Counted from the stretch's first letter, positions 1 to 9,262 are shown. The stretch: DNA of 16,615 nucleotides from Collybiopsis luxurians FD-317 M1 (GCA_000827265.1 KN834892.1:41550-58164), one strand, 5' to 3'. The notes: generated by a model not told the origin, from the sequence alone. A program made the numbers and translations.

Positions 1-114
1 AATTGTTCAGGTGAATCACATTTTCTGCTGGAATAATCTGATCAATTAGGCTATTTTGCTTTTACACTTAACTAACCTGAGTGGCAGAGTAAACAGTATT
101 ATGAGTTTGAACTG

Positions 115-245
115 AGTTAAGCTGGGTTCAAGTGTTCAGCAAGGAGTGTGCAAAAAGTAACTTTTCAAGCAACTTTTTGAATTTAATCAAACTACTTGAA
201 AGTTACTTGAAATTTACTTTTTTTCCTGCACTTGACAACTAATTT
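115..245. repeat. Left inverted repeat with CAAGTAACTT-like internal repeats
   Basis: Read on the minus strand, 237 to 209 gives TGTCAAGTGCAGGAAAAAAA, and 162 to 143 gives AGTTACTTTTTGCACACTCC. Both blocks recur, joined together and in opposite orientation, at 2522-2559. Between the blocks lie several imperfect copies of a CAAGTAACTT / TTGAAAGTTACTTG motif, absent from the right copy. This could be a terminal repeat of a non-autonomous transposable element, or two separate copies of a dispersed repeat. No transposase is visible in between and no target-site duplication could be fixed by eye. Confidence 0.4.
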
Positions 246-339
246 GCCAAGTCACAGCATAATGTTACTCTCATTGAGACTTATTTTCAATGTATTTAAT
301 GTGTTTTCCGCCACTGGTAAATAAGAGCTATGAAAGTAT

Positions 340-1465
340 ATGAGTCATTTGAGTGAGTTAAATGCTGCAAGCACTGGTTACAAAACTTTTGTTTCATCTA
401 GATTAAAAACCACAGAATATAAAGCGCATATGACTTGACTGAAGTAAATTGAGCAACCACCTGAATCACATCCTAGATCTTTATTTCTTTATCATCATAG
501 CCCAATATAATCTCCCATCAGGACAAAATACTATTTCTTGCCTGTTGTGCTTCCTTAGAGAATTGCCCGAATGTCTACATGAAGGGATATCAAAGACTCA
601 CCCTGATCCATCCACCAAGCTGAGCACAATTTGCAATCTATTGGAAGAAGAAGCCAAGGATATTTTAATTCTATACTCTTCATTGTTATCCCAAATACAG
701 CCCCCCAGCTGGGCACCTGTGCTAGCCTTTCAAATGCTCAGAGAGATTTTCGGATCATCACAAGAGCTAGCTACATATTTGGCTCCATCAGAAGAAAATA
801 CTGCTATTGTTCCCTCTATGTGATCACTTTCTCAGAAAGCCAGTCACTCATTCACCTATAATAGTAAGCCAGATACTCACAGGCCTGTTAAGGAAAGATA
901 GAGTAATTTTGGTACCATCAGGAGAAAGTGCCGCCGAGAAAATTTCACTCTCATCCCCTAGCTGAAGCTGGCATAGCTTTATACCAGTCACAGCATCCCA
1001 GATTCTTAGAGTTCATTCTTGGAAACTGATATCACTTGTGTTCTATCTACCAACATTGTCACATGATTAACTTCACAACAGGTATGAGGAAAAAATGAAA
1101 ATATCTGGGCTCTAGTTGTTGACTCCCATAATTTTATCATTCCATCATTAGCAAATGACACAATCTTGCTGCCATTGGGAGAGAATGCTACTAAAAATAC
1201 CATGTCAGAGTGTGATTCCAGTAAAGATTCCCCTGTAGTGGCACTGGACAACTATTCCAAGGACTATTTGAGCACCATCCAGAGACAATGCGAGACAACT
1301 GATTGGGGGAAAGTACTTTGATGACAGCCATAGGCCCATTTTGAGTACAAGTACATCTCTGCTTTACTATAACTCCCTTTGCAATGTGAGGCTTATGAAG
1401 TGATTGTCCCAAAATGGCAGAATACTAATATATAAATGTGAAGTAATGCCTTTTGTAGTGCCATT
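340..1465 (-). pseudogene. Decayed WD40-repeat relic, paralogue of the NLR gene at 13.1-16.6 kb
   Basis: The stretch aligns collinearly, in the same orientation, with about 14490-15610 of the intact NLR gene, i.e. the start of its second exon and the first seven or so WD40 repeats. Shared landmarks include GGTACCATCAGGAGAAAGTG (here near 910, there near 15030), AATTACCCGAATGTCTAC-like sequence (here near 560, there near 14685) and a TATATAAATGTG block (1430 and 15578). Fragments of the minus-strand translation still read as WD40: VAFSPNGSKIVSFANDG with IKLWE at about 1120-1190, and HIAKGVIVKQRC near 1370. The frame is broken by shifts and stops, and about 35 bp is missing near 1290-1320 relative to the intact gene. 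Homology stops abruptly near 1465, before the position of the intron in the intact gene; the left limit is vague. No intact coding frame remains, so it is called a pseudogene. Confidence 0.8.
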
Positions 1466-2519
1466 ATTAAACAGATTATCTTGTTTCATTGAAGAGTTGC
1501 CATATAATATATTTCTCCTGTATGAGATGGAATTCATGTGAAAGCTTTTGTCAGCCAGACCAGCACCTAAACCTTAATTACATGTTTATCAAGACCTGAT
1601 TAGGACCTATGTAAAGACCCGGCTGAATTTAAGTCCTAGTTAGGAACCAAATCAAGACTTTAAACCTAATTAGGTCTTAAACCTTAAGCACATCACTGGA
1701 AGAACTGAAATATGCACTGTTTGAGCTGGCAAAATAGTACAAGAATGCCATATTCTCCAGTTGGGGTTGCATATGAATGTTTGTTGGATGAGTGGAAAGT
1801 ATATTGAGCTCAAATACCTATCTCACTACCAATTCAGTCTGAATCTGCAAGTAGAGTGAGTGATTTTGCACAGTATGTATGAGTCACAATGCATACACAG
1901 ACCCAGCATTGCTTTAATATGTGAGTACAAAATTCACAAAGTAATTATACATTCACTTGGACCATTATACAATGGTGCTCACATTCATGATATGCTCATT
2001 TGCTTCTTGCTGGTTTTTTCAATTTCCCTGCACCTGTTGAATAACAAAGAACAGAGTAGCAATACTGTCACATTTTGAGCACTTTGTAATGGGTAGGACA
2101 GTGGGACAAATCATACAAAATTTATTTTTTGTAAGGGAGATTAGAATTCAGAGTCAAGTCAACACAGCTGGATTGCTAATTAACCTGTTATGTTGAGTTG
2201 TTCATTTATTTTCCATATCTTCCAGTGTCCCCATACTGGTATTTGCAACAAAGACAGTTAAGCACCTTTCTGCTAGCGACCCAATATATATCTCTTGCTA
2301 TGCAAAGGTATATTTGGTCAGATTGATAGCTACAGCTAAAGTAAACAGCAGTCTCAGGTCTCAGCAATATTAAGCATACAATTCACTTGGTTCACTCAGG
2401 GAGCATTAATATTCAGAGTATTCTGCAATCAGATGCTGTAATAAAGACAAAGAACATGTTAAATATGTCGAAAATAAGTTTTAATGAAAGATACATTTTG
2501 CCGAGACTCGGCAAGTTAA
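1466..2519. other. AT-rich stretch without a recognisable gene
   Basis: No frame reads as a protein family on either strand; the longest, a 72-residue plus-strand frame at 1860-2078, has no recognisable motif and an AT-driven composition. The only structure seen is the cluster of palindromes at 1595-1674. Confidence 0.5.
1595..1674. repeat. Three spaced CCTRRTTAGG palindromes
   Basis: CCTGATTAGG (1595-1604), CCTAGTTAGG (1635-1644) and CCTAATTAGG (1665-1674) form three copies of a near-palindromic 10-mer within 80 bp. Flanks are also partly alike: AAGACC or AAGTCC precedes the first two, and TTTAAACC / GGTCTTAAAC surrounds the third as a larger palindrome. They might be protein-binding sites, a folded repeat, or a piece of a dispersed element. 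Function is unknown. Confidence 0.4.
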
Positions 2520-2560
2520 GCTGTCAAGCGTGGGAAAAAAAGTTACTTTGCGCACACTCA
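2520..2560. repeat. Right inverted repeat, short copy
   Basis: Plus strand 2522-2559 starts TGTCAAGCGTGGGAAAAAAA and continues GTTACTTTGCGCACACTC. It matches the reverse complement of 143-237 with the middle of about 55 nt left out. With the left copy it brackets the WD40 relic in inverted orientation, so the two may be ends of one element or two independent copies of a repeat. Confidence 0.4.
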
Positions 2561-2884
2561 ACTTGACACTGTCAGTTTCAAGTCATATCAATGCTGAATA
2601 AAAACCCTCATGTGCAGGTTGTGCTGAACAGCACTCTACATGTGGCAGCGTTACTATTCTAACAGCTACTAACAATCTAACAGGGCCTCAATGCTCATTC
2701 TCTAGAACAGATTAAAGACCAAGGAACCAGGTCAAGCAAGTTTTAAATGAATAGGTAAGTAGCGCCATTTCATACTGTAAATCCACCTAACAGTTCTAGC
2801 TTGTGTACCTACCTTTTTTCCCCTTGGACCAGGAATGTATCATAATATGGAATCTTGTATAACATTTGTAGGTGGGAATCGGGA

Positions 2885-2971
2885 TATATAAGCCCGCGGT
2901 CACAAGTTGGTCGTTCAATGTCGCAGCTGTCTTCTACCATTTTACTGCCTTCTTTGGCCGAACCTGATTAA
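2885..2971 (+). other. Possible orphan promoter with 17-codon ORF
   Basis: TATATAAG at 2885-2892 is followed 33 nt after its start by an ATG (2918-2920) opening a 17-codon frame (MSQLSSTILLPSLAEPD) that stops at 2969-2971. The TATA-like box and spacing look like a fungal promoter, but no longer gene follows on this strand and I recognise nothing in the peptide. It may be the 5' end of a gene whose body was lost, or chance. Confidence 0.2.
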
Positions 2972-3208
2972 CATCTTGATACTTAGACCAATGAAATAAG
3001 GGATCTTGCAAAATGTACAACAATGACTTTGAGTCGCAGATATGTATGCATACGTACACAGAAGACTATGTAAAAACCCAAGAGAATGTATTCATGATAG
3101 ATTTGTGAAATTGACATCATGAGACAGGTCCCTGGCTGGAGAATTCTCATCACATAACTGGATCGGTATGTCATGAAGAGTGAAAACCCACCTGCAAGGG
3201 CAATTGCG

Positions 3209-3813
3209 TTAATCAGATTCTACCCACCTGAGCTCAAAAACTGCCCTGGGTGGATACCGAGGTTCAATGTCACCTTGAAGGACTAACTGCTGGTAGATGA
3301 GCTACAAAGCAGGGTAAATGTCATCTCAAAATTCAAGTAAGGAACATGTTTACCTCTCCGCCTTCTTCCGGAGCAACCCAGAACCCTTCGTCATGACCCA
3401 ATATACTGAGATGGATGCTACTGTCAGACCCCACTACATAGTAAATAATAGCTGATACTTTACACATATTGGTTTAACCCGTAATACTCATAGGGCTTGA
3501 AATGCCATCTCTCTGCTTTCTGTTGGTCCTCAAAGAGAGCAAAGACTCGGCTCGCCGGATAAGGGGGGAAGCCGGGGGCAGTTGGGGCACCTAGAATCCT
3601 GGCAAAGTAGCCGATGATTGGATCACCCTCAATATTCCACTAAAAATGGACAGGTAAATTGCCAAGTTGACACTGAGCTGAAGGATGACTGACCCTAACC
3701 TCCACCCCTGGTCTAGGACCCCCAGGGACCATTATGATGGGCTTTGGATTATCGCTCGGTGGACCGAAAACACAACCAACATAGTTGCCGTTGTTAAGAA
3801 TGTGCCAGACCAT
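3209..3813 (-). CDS. Beta-trefoil serine protease inhibitor-like protein (I66 type), 4 exons
   Basis: Splicing exons 3813-3700, 3639-3479, 3417-3354 and 3301-3209 gives an open frame of 143 aa. Introns are 60, 61 and 52 nt with GT...AG ends; the second uses the weaker donor GTTAAA and an acceptor CAGTAG chosen because it alone keeps the frame. Features recalled from fungal I66 inhibitors (cospin-like, about 150 aa, beta-trefoil) appear in order: NGNYVGC near the N terminus, DNPKPI around residue 22, a WNIEGD strand at 39, GAPTAPGF, VFALFEDQQKAERW, then GHDEGFWVAPEEGGE, and YPPRAVFELRWVESD at the C terminus. No signal peptide is visible, as is usual for these mushroom proteins, which are thought to act against foreign proteases. 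The last exon is read unspliced because that gives the expected short tail; a GTGGGT...GCAG splice just before the stop is possible but would add a tail unlike the family. The family is named from memory of its motifs, not from a search. Confidence 0.75.
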
Positions 3814-3884
3814 GCTGCTGTTGCTTTGTTACTGAGAGAGTAAAACTCTTGGTGAACTTGAGGAGGGTTTAGCCATCATGGGTC

Positions 3885-3890
3885 TTTATA
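3885..3890 (-). promoter_or_regulatory. TATA box of the I66-like inhibitor gene
   Basis: The minus strand reads CCATATAAAGACC here, about 72 nt upstream of the chosen ATG at 3813. An upstream ATGATGG lies just after the box at about 3871-3877; if it fell inside the transcript it would open a 17-codon frame ending before the main ATG. Confidence 0.45.
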
Positions 3891-4194
3891 TGGTGGTTTC
3901 TGACAGGTTCATGTCACAATCCGAGGTTTTGGCTCTCGGTTGTTCACCGCCTGGAACGGAATAGTGGATTCGAACATTGCATGTTTCAGGGACATCAACA
4001 TAATGACTGCATTTGGGACTTCTAAGAAGTTCATCTAGCATTAAGCGGTAGCGGCTTGTGAGTTTACAAAATCAAACCCTTTAACTATGTCAGTAACCTG
4101 GATCCCTACTGGCCACGTAACGCAGCGCTCCGCGTAAACTTTATATTGTAAGTTCAATTGACTCCGCTTTGCCTGCACCTGAGTGTGATACTTA
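3891..4194. other. No gene seen
   Basis: An 83-residue minus-strand frame at 4041-4292 crosses the right part of this stretch but has no recognisable motif and overlaps, in another frame, the more protein-like debris at 4195-4640. No other signal is seen. Confidence 0.4.
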
Positions 4195-4640
4195 TCAATG
4201 ACAATTATGAAGACATTCAGTGAGCTCCGAGCTGGGGGGATTATATAAGTTCCGAACAAAGAGCAACGCAATATTGAATTTGTCAAACTCATGCTCCAAC
4301 CCTAGCCTGAGTAGCTTGGATAGAATCTTTAGAATTAGCTTCAGCCTCCCTGATTGAGAGTTGCCTGACAATTATGAGTGCAACTCCTTCATCAATGACC
4401 ATGGCAGGTTTAGTAAATCTGCTACCGAAGATCTGCTGGTAATATCCAACAGCAACTTGCAGAGGCACGTAAATGCATCCGATGCAATCGGTCCCCAGTC
4501 AACAGGTTTGACAGGAAGTCGGCTCCCTCTGGAATGTAGAAAATTGGAATGCCCCAAGCTATTATGCGATTGAACCGCTTATTCCTGCTTTTGAAGTTCT
4601 GACTGAAGTGCTTTCTATGGAACAAGTTGATGAACATTGA
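4195..4640 (-). pseudogene. Unidentified coding debris
   Basis: On the minus strand three pieces look like protein but lie in different frames. In 4637-4500 one frame reads IIAWGIPIFYIPEGADFLSN. In 4520-4372 another reads DWGPIASDAFTCLCKLLLD then SSVADLLNLPWSLMKELHS and stops. From about 4350 to 4195 a frame reads LEHEFDKFNIALLFVRNLY followed by NPPSSELTECLHNCH and two stops. The helical, amphipathic character suggests remains of one gene broken by frameshifts, but I recognise no family. A cryptic intact multi-exon gene is a less likely alternative, since clean splice sites joining the pieces were not found. Confidence 0.3.
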
Positions 4641-5915
4641 AATGTCATAAGAAGATCGGGGACCTTAAAGAAGTAATTGTAAGTGGTTGTTTTGCCGCTT
4701 TAGTATTGCCGTGTCAGTAGCCCAGGGATGCTCTTTTGGGGCTCGTTCTCTAGTGTATTTGGATTTACAAATTCAGATCGATCCACTACTGGTTTGTTTA
4801 GGTACTAGGTCATTGGTATGTAATGATCGAAATTTCTCAAATGCCGCTGCTGTCGCTTGAGACTTAGAATCTGAGTTTCTAGAAATATCTGTACTTGTAC
4901 GTCAGATGAGATTAACCAAGAGGCAGCAGGCAAACGCATTTTCCCTAGAATCAGCTCCATAATCGATTAATTTCGAGCTTAAAGGCAAAAATGTCCCAAC
5001 GTCTTGTGTCCCAGGCCACAGCGAGATCCGAAAAAAGGGCCGCAAAGTGCAAAGCCATACGTCTCGCTTTCATTACTATCATACCATTAGTCTGGATATT
5101 CCGTAGACATTGGAATCAATTAGTGTTTAAATATTTCCGACTTTGGTTAGAGTCTCTATTACGGCGGTCAGATCAAGGCATGGTTGACGCAATTTCTCTA
5201 GGGAGAAAATGCCACTTCTTGTGCCAGATGATAGAATATATATAATAATCATTCGATAATTTTTACCTTCACTAATTTTCCGAGAGTCAAAAAAAAATTA
5301 CCCAGCAAGAGTGTTCGTAATCCTAATACGCTGTCAGCTGTTTCCGGATCTCCTGTCGGATGCTTCATCGGCACCCCCTCAAGCTATCGGTCGAAAGCGA
5401 ATATCGCGCCTATCGATGTATGGAAAGTTAACATTAGAGACTCAATGACTGAATGTGAGAAGATATTTTTGGAGAGCGGAGATTTGCTCCGAGTCAAAGA
5501 ATTGATATATTCTAGGTTACTAGAGATTCCTTACTTAAATATTTTCATCACAGGCGGAGAACAGGAATTAAAAAGAAGTGGAATGGAAAAGAAGGTTGCG
5601 AGAAAGAGAAAACCACACCATCCGCACGTCTCTCAACCTCGCCGATTTCGAAGTAAGTTAGAAGTAAAAATAACGAGAAAGAGGCAACAAAGAAGTTGCC
5701 GCGTTGACAAGCCCCCAACATGAGCACACCACGAGGGCAATCCCGCGATCCCAACCACACGACACCTTCCACATCCCGACCCATCCTGTACGGGGCTCTG
5801 CCCCATTCCCGGTTCAGAAACGAAAGAATTCCTGGCTTTGTTTACGTCCCTTACACCAATGCCCAAAAAATCAAACGAAGAACAATTTGCAATTTTCAGA
5901 AAAAAGAAAACGCAC
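4641..5915. other. No supported gene
   Basis: Plus-strand frames of 84 aa (4991-5245) and 92 aa (5445-5723) exist; the second begins MTECEKIFLESGDLLRVKEL and turns into a very basic tail, but neither has a recognisable motif or splice partners. A plus-strand frame from an ATG at 5720 (MSTPRGQSRDPN...) could be spliced at 5982 to 6061, which keeps a helical frame to 6147, but that exon is exactly antisense to the stronger minus-strand candidate at 5916-6524. Confidence 0.35.
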
Positions 5916-6524
5916 CGATCAACCAAGCCCAACATCCCAATGACCTTCCACTCTCTGACATCATCGATCCTCAATTGTCTAGGTGAAATCAAAAGTATTT
6001 TGACCTCACCTTCGATCCTATCTAACAATTCTGTTCTCGACTCCCCGTTAGAAATGACAGCCCCCACCATATGCGGGTTTGCAAGGACCTTATGCAATTA
6101 TGGAGCGTAGATGAGCTCAACAATGAATTCGAGGACGTTTGCGAGGGGTAGGAAAACAAGGTACGTATCGAATCGGGAGGGTGATGGCATAGGAAGGTGT
6201 ACATAGCTATGGACGCGACGAGGTTAGAGAGGGTGAATACAACGCCCGTAGGGAGCTGAAAGTGTACACAGTGCTTGTCATAGTAGACAGTTACACAAGC
6301 TGGGATTTAATGCAGCCTTGTGCGTGTTCGCCGGCGCGCGCGATTCGAGATTGTAATGCCCAATAGAGAGACCGAACGTCTTCCTCGTTCTGTGAACGTT
6401 GCTGCATGTCGTACAGCGTCTCTATAGTTTCCAACGACTTCGAGACCAGAGACCAGGTGGGAGGAAGAGAGGCGGGTAGGGGGTTCGACGTGTTGGGTTG
6501 CGGTAAGTAACGAGCTTTCCTCAT
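5916..6524 (-). pseudogene. Unidentified helical protein fragment, broken reading frame
   Basis: From an ATG at 6524 a 76-codon exon ends with a helical segment (SLETIETLYDMQQRSQNEED, then RSLYWALQSRIARAGEHAQ). A 41-nt GTGTAA...TTTCAG intron (6296-6256) joins it in phase to a hydrophobic stretch, LPTGVVFTLSNLVASIAMYT, at 6255 onward. Near 6165 the protein-like reading moves to another frame (YLVFLPLANVLEFIVELIYA), which meets a TAA at 6098-6100 and continues in the same frame as LHKVLANPHMVGAVISNG and DDVREWKVIGMLGLVDR to a GTGCGT donor at 5915. One frameshift plus one in-frame stop suggest a decayed gene. The family is not recognised. The antisense strand is also open over part of this stretch, which lowers certainty. 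Confidence 0.35.
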
Positions 6525-6842
6525 TCAGATCGCTATTGCAACGTGGTTCCTCCGCTGTCGAATCCCTCGCCTTCCTCAACTCTCCCCCTTCCTTCACTCC
6601 TTCCTCCTGTTCTTTTGTCAAAGTCATCTACCGCATCGACAGAAATCGAGCTTACCGAGCTGTTTGCATTTTCGATTCGAACAGGACATCTTGAATACGT
6701 CGCAGCTTTTTCGCCTCATCTATTACCACCAGGCCGAACCAGAAAAATACTCGCTCAACTTAAGCGACTGGCTCCTTCAAAACCGCAAGGAAAGAGAAAA
6801 TGTTATTGCAAGAAAAGACCCGGAATACTACCCAAAAAAATA
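6519..6842 (+). pseudogene. Unidentified coding fragment with one frameshift
   Basis: Plus-strand codons from about 6521 read SLLQRGSSAVESLAFLNS and SFVKVIYRIDRNRAYRAVCI with C/T-rich third positions. Near 6684 the protein-like reading moves by one frame to DILNTSQLFRLIYYHQAEPE and SLNLSDWLLQNRKERENVI, ending at TAA 6840-6842. No intron that would join the two frames was found, so a frameshift in a dead gene is the simplest reading. A possible acceptor, TTTCCTCATTCAG, ends at 6528, so the start of the gene could lie farther left or be lost. It begins head-to-head with the minus-strand fragment starting at 6524. No family recognised. Confidence 0.35.
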
Positions 6843-6912
6843 ACAATCTGACCGTGCTTACAAAAGAGGGTACAATGCGCCTTCGCGTATCTCTAAAGCC
6901 AGTTGAGTAACT

Positions 6913-7874
6913 TTATTTCCACCATTGAAGAGCCTCATTCTCGCAATACGCTGTCTACAGCCAGGCATCAACACATCAGCTCTCGACTATAGAAATGCAC
7001 GCTCGGGACTGGAACATACCACAACTTCTTTGCTAACGCTTTTCTTGGTATGGAAGACACTTTCTCCACCGTAGTCCACAATTCTAGCTGCAACGACCTG
7101 TTTATTTTTGACGGTAACCAGCACGTTGTCCATATTGTTGTCGCTATTTTGAATCAGTCATCGTAGGAGGGCCAGAGGATATCAATGACTTACTCATGGA
7201 ATATCTGCAGATTAATAACTTCCTCCGCTACCTCTTCGCACGCCAGCTTAATTGCCTGTTTCCTCATCGCCTCCTGTTCCGCCTTCGACGCAGCCTTGTA
7301 CTCTTCATTTTCCCTCAGGAGTTCCCCTGGTTGTCTAACCATTACGATCACTGGTTTCGCTTTGGGTCCCAATTGGACGTCCGTCAGCATGCCGGACGCT
7401 ACAAGTTGATGCTTCATTCCCAGAGCTTTGACCTCGCCGAAACTCCCTTTCCAAACGTCGGGGATTACTTTAACTAAGAGATCTCCACTAGCGTGGCCTT
7501 TGTATGCCTCGGAAACGGAAAAAATGCCGCCATTGTTTCCACCAAGCAGACTAATTTTCTTACCGAGCTTGATACCGGTAAGAATGGGCTCTAAAGTGAT
7601 AATGAGTGAAGAGAGAGCTTATGGGCGCATTCCGGTGGCAGATACTCACCGAAAACCTTCTCCTCAGCAGCCGAAAATGGACCTTCGTGGAACGCTTTCA
7701 GAATCCAGTTGTTCTACCATCGAAATATCAGCATCATTGCATATCCAAGGACGGAGATATAGAGCCGATACTTGCGTTTTCACGGACAGCGAGCGGAGTA
7801 GCGCTGACCAAAATGAATACCAGAGTGGACAGAACGACAGTGTAAAGCAGCGTTTGGTGTTTGAAAGGAAGCAT
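6913..7874 (-). CDS. Secreted kinase-like small protein, paralogue B (241 aa, 5 exons)
   Basis: Exons 7874-7776, 7713-7650, 7590-7194, 7143-7020 and 6954-6913 give an unbroken 241-aa frame. Introns are 62, 59, 50 and 65 nt; the first begins GCAAGT, so it is a GC-AG intron, chosen because it falls where paralogue A has a GTAAGA donor and no GT donor gives the right frame. Residues 1-25 form a signal peptide (LLYTVVLSTLVFILVSA). The core resembles a protein-kinase N-lobe: Gly-rich GGNNGGIFSV (71-80), LLVKVI with K95, GEVKAL with E107, and hinge-like VIVMVRQPGELL (135-146). Then follow FHDDNNMDNVLV with D188 and N193 in HxD....N spacing, and RIVDYGG with D210. After the DYG only about 30 residues remain, so most of a kinase C-lobe is missing. 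Cys172 and Cys232 are conserved with paralogue A. Secretion is a prediction and catalytic activity is unknown; a pseudoenzyme or an effector with a kinase-like fold is possible. Confidence 0.8.
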
Positions 7875-7925
7875 TCGGCGAAAAATGGAGATACACTCGA
7901 GCAAAACCGACCAGCAGTGAAGCAG

Positions 7926-7950
7926 AATTTTTTTTTCTGGCCAGCAGACA
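7926..7950 (-). promoter_or_regulatory. Upstream block shared by the two kinase-like paralogues (copy B)
   Basis: The minus strand reads CTGCTGGCCAGAAAAAAAAA about 52-76 nt upstream of the ATG. Paralogue A has CTGCTGGTCAGAGAAAAAAC at the corresponding place. Either it lies in the 5' leader and is conserved by descent, or it is a shared regulatory element. Confidence 0.4.
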
Positions 7951-7978
7951 GAAGATTGCAGTGCGGATAGGGTAGGCC

Positions 7979-7984
7979 TTTATA
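7979..7984 (-). promoter_or_regulatory. TATA box of paralogue B
   Basis: The minus strand reads GAATATAAAGGCC, with TATAAA about 105 nt upstream of the ATG at 7874, a normal distance for a fungal gene with a short leader. Confidence 0.5.
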
Positions 7985-9262
7985 TTCCTGATCATTATTT
8001 TGCTCGAAATCTAAAACTTGAAACGGGTAATTTCAAAAAAGGAAACCGGGATGGTATCACTATCGGCAAGCGTCCCTCCTTTGCCGGTTCAACTTTTTAG
8101 CGGTAGCTTCGAGAAGGATCGATATTTTAACGGAAAATGTTTCTGTTCGCTATTCATCTACAGGAAGAACATTCAGTGCACTCATATTCACAAGTACCTA
8201 CTGCAGCCTGTGCGGTCGCGCCGTGACCCATATATATATCAGTCCTACACCATACTCGATGACACAAACATTTGAAGTCACTCTCGCGAGGGACGTTGGT
8301 GTAACGTGTTACTGCAACGTGTATTATTCGTGAAACTTATGCTTAGAGATAGATGATTGCCTTGCCTCTTCTCACCTCGGTTTTACCACTTGATATCAAT
8401 TGCCTGTTGTTTTTCCTTTGACGTGCTCTGATATTCGTTATCGTCGTGCAGGTTCCCTGATTGTAACGATAGCTGCTTCCCCTCTGCTCTCTACTTGTCA
8501 TCGGCAAATATTCCAGACGTAACGTGCTTACATACGGTTCATTGAGCTCAAGACACTTATATTATAGTAAATATCCCATTCCCTTCTGCACAATGACTAC
8601 GGCGGATGTTTTAATGGAGTGTGAGCCCCGGGCCGGGTTGAACAGGCTCCGCAGGAATGAACGAGCTGGTGATGAACGACTCATACGGCTATATCGTTAA
8701 GTGATTAAGCGAGCGCGCGGGTTAAGCATAGGAAGAGAATAATATACCAAGGTTGAGGTTTGCTTGATAGGATTCGAGGTGGCTTAACTGCGTCGGACCA
8801 GGATCCAGCGGTAACGTTTCAAAAGAGATGAAGCTGAGTTAGACCTAAAAGGTTACGACACTCTGGACCGTTAGCGGCGAGGGTTTAGCAGTCGGCTTTG
8901 CGGAACCGCTCTACGCTCGTGACCTCCCTGAGGACGATGATGCTTGTGCAGCATCGGGATACTTCTCAGAAATCCGGCGTTCAGATCTGGACCACGCTCA
9001 AATCTCTTGGTCCTGAATAAATTATATAGCCTGCAAAACGGAGTTCGAAATGGGTTCTGGAAACACCGAGTTATCTTGTTTCAGAAATTTTTCTTCCTTT
9101 CCCCAGCCGTTTCACCTTCGCATGGCGAGCTCAAAGCAGTTCAAGGCGGCAATATAATCTATCGTTCAACACTGACAACGGAGGGGCACCTTTTTTAATA
9201 CAGAAAAAAATTACAGCAGTTTACCCATGTGTTAAAGTGCGTAGTAGCAGCTGTTGGCAAGC
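7985..9262. other. Spacer between the paralogues; no clear gene
   Basis: A 35-codon plus-strand frame at 8593-8700 (starting MTTADVLMECEPRAGLNRLR, ending in LIRLYR) has coding-like composition, but no convincing splice extension was found. On the minus strand near 8975-8910 a short piece reads RISEKYPDAAQASSSSGRSR before a stop. Neither is enough to call a gene. TCTCGCGAG at 8282-8290 is a short palindrome. Confidence 0.35.

Noticed and set aside
449..861. Plus-strand frames of 124 and 76 aa at the left end
   Set aside because: They are antisense to the WD40 relic and mirror antisense frames of the live NLR gene, so they are shadows.
5633..6097. 154-aa minus-strand frame taken as one exon
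   Set aside because: Only the part above about 5916 looks like protein; a GTGCGT donor lies at 5915 and the rest is composition-driven.
5720..6147. Plus-strand gene starting MSTPRGQSRDPN with a possible intron 5983-6060
   Set aside because: The second exon is in exact codon register with a protein-like minus-strand frame, no onward exon was found after 6147, and no family is recognisable. Kept only as an alternative.
7428..7970. 180-aa plus-strand frame
   Set aside because: It runs antisense through exons and introns of paralogue B, whose five-exon structure is supported by the paralogue; no motif in the antisense frame.
8610..8720. Possible tRNA or structured RNA around GAGCCCCGGGCCGGGTTGAAC
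   Set aside because: No A/B box pair or cloverleaf could be formed by eye; it may just be a GC-rich part of the small ORF there.
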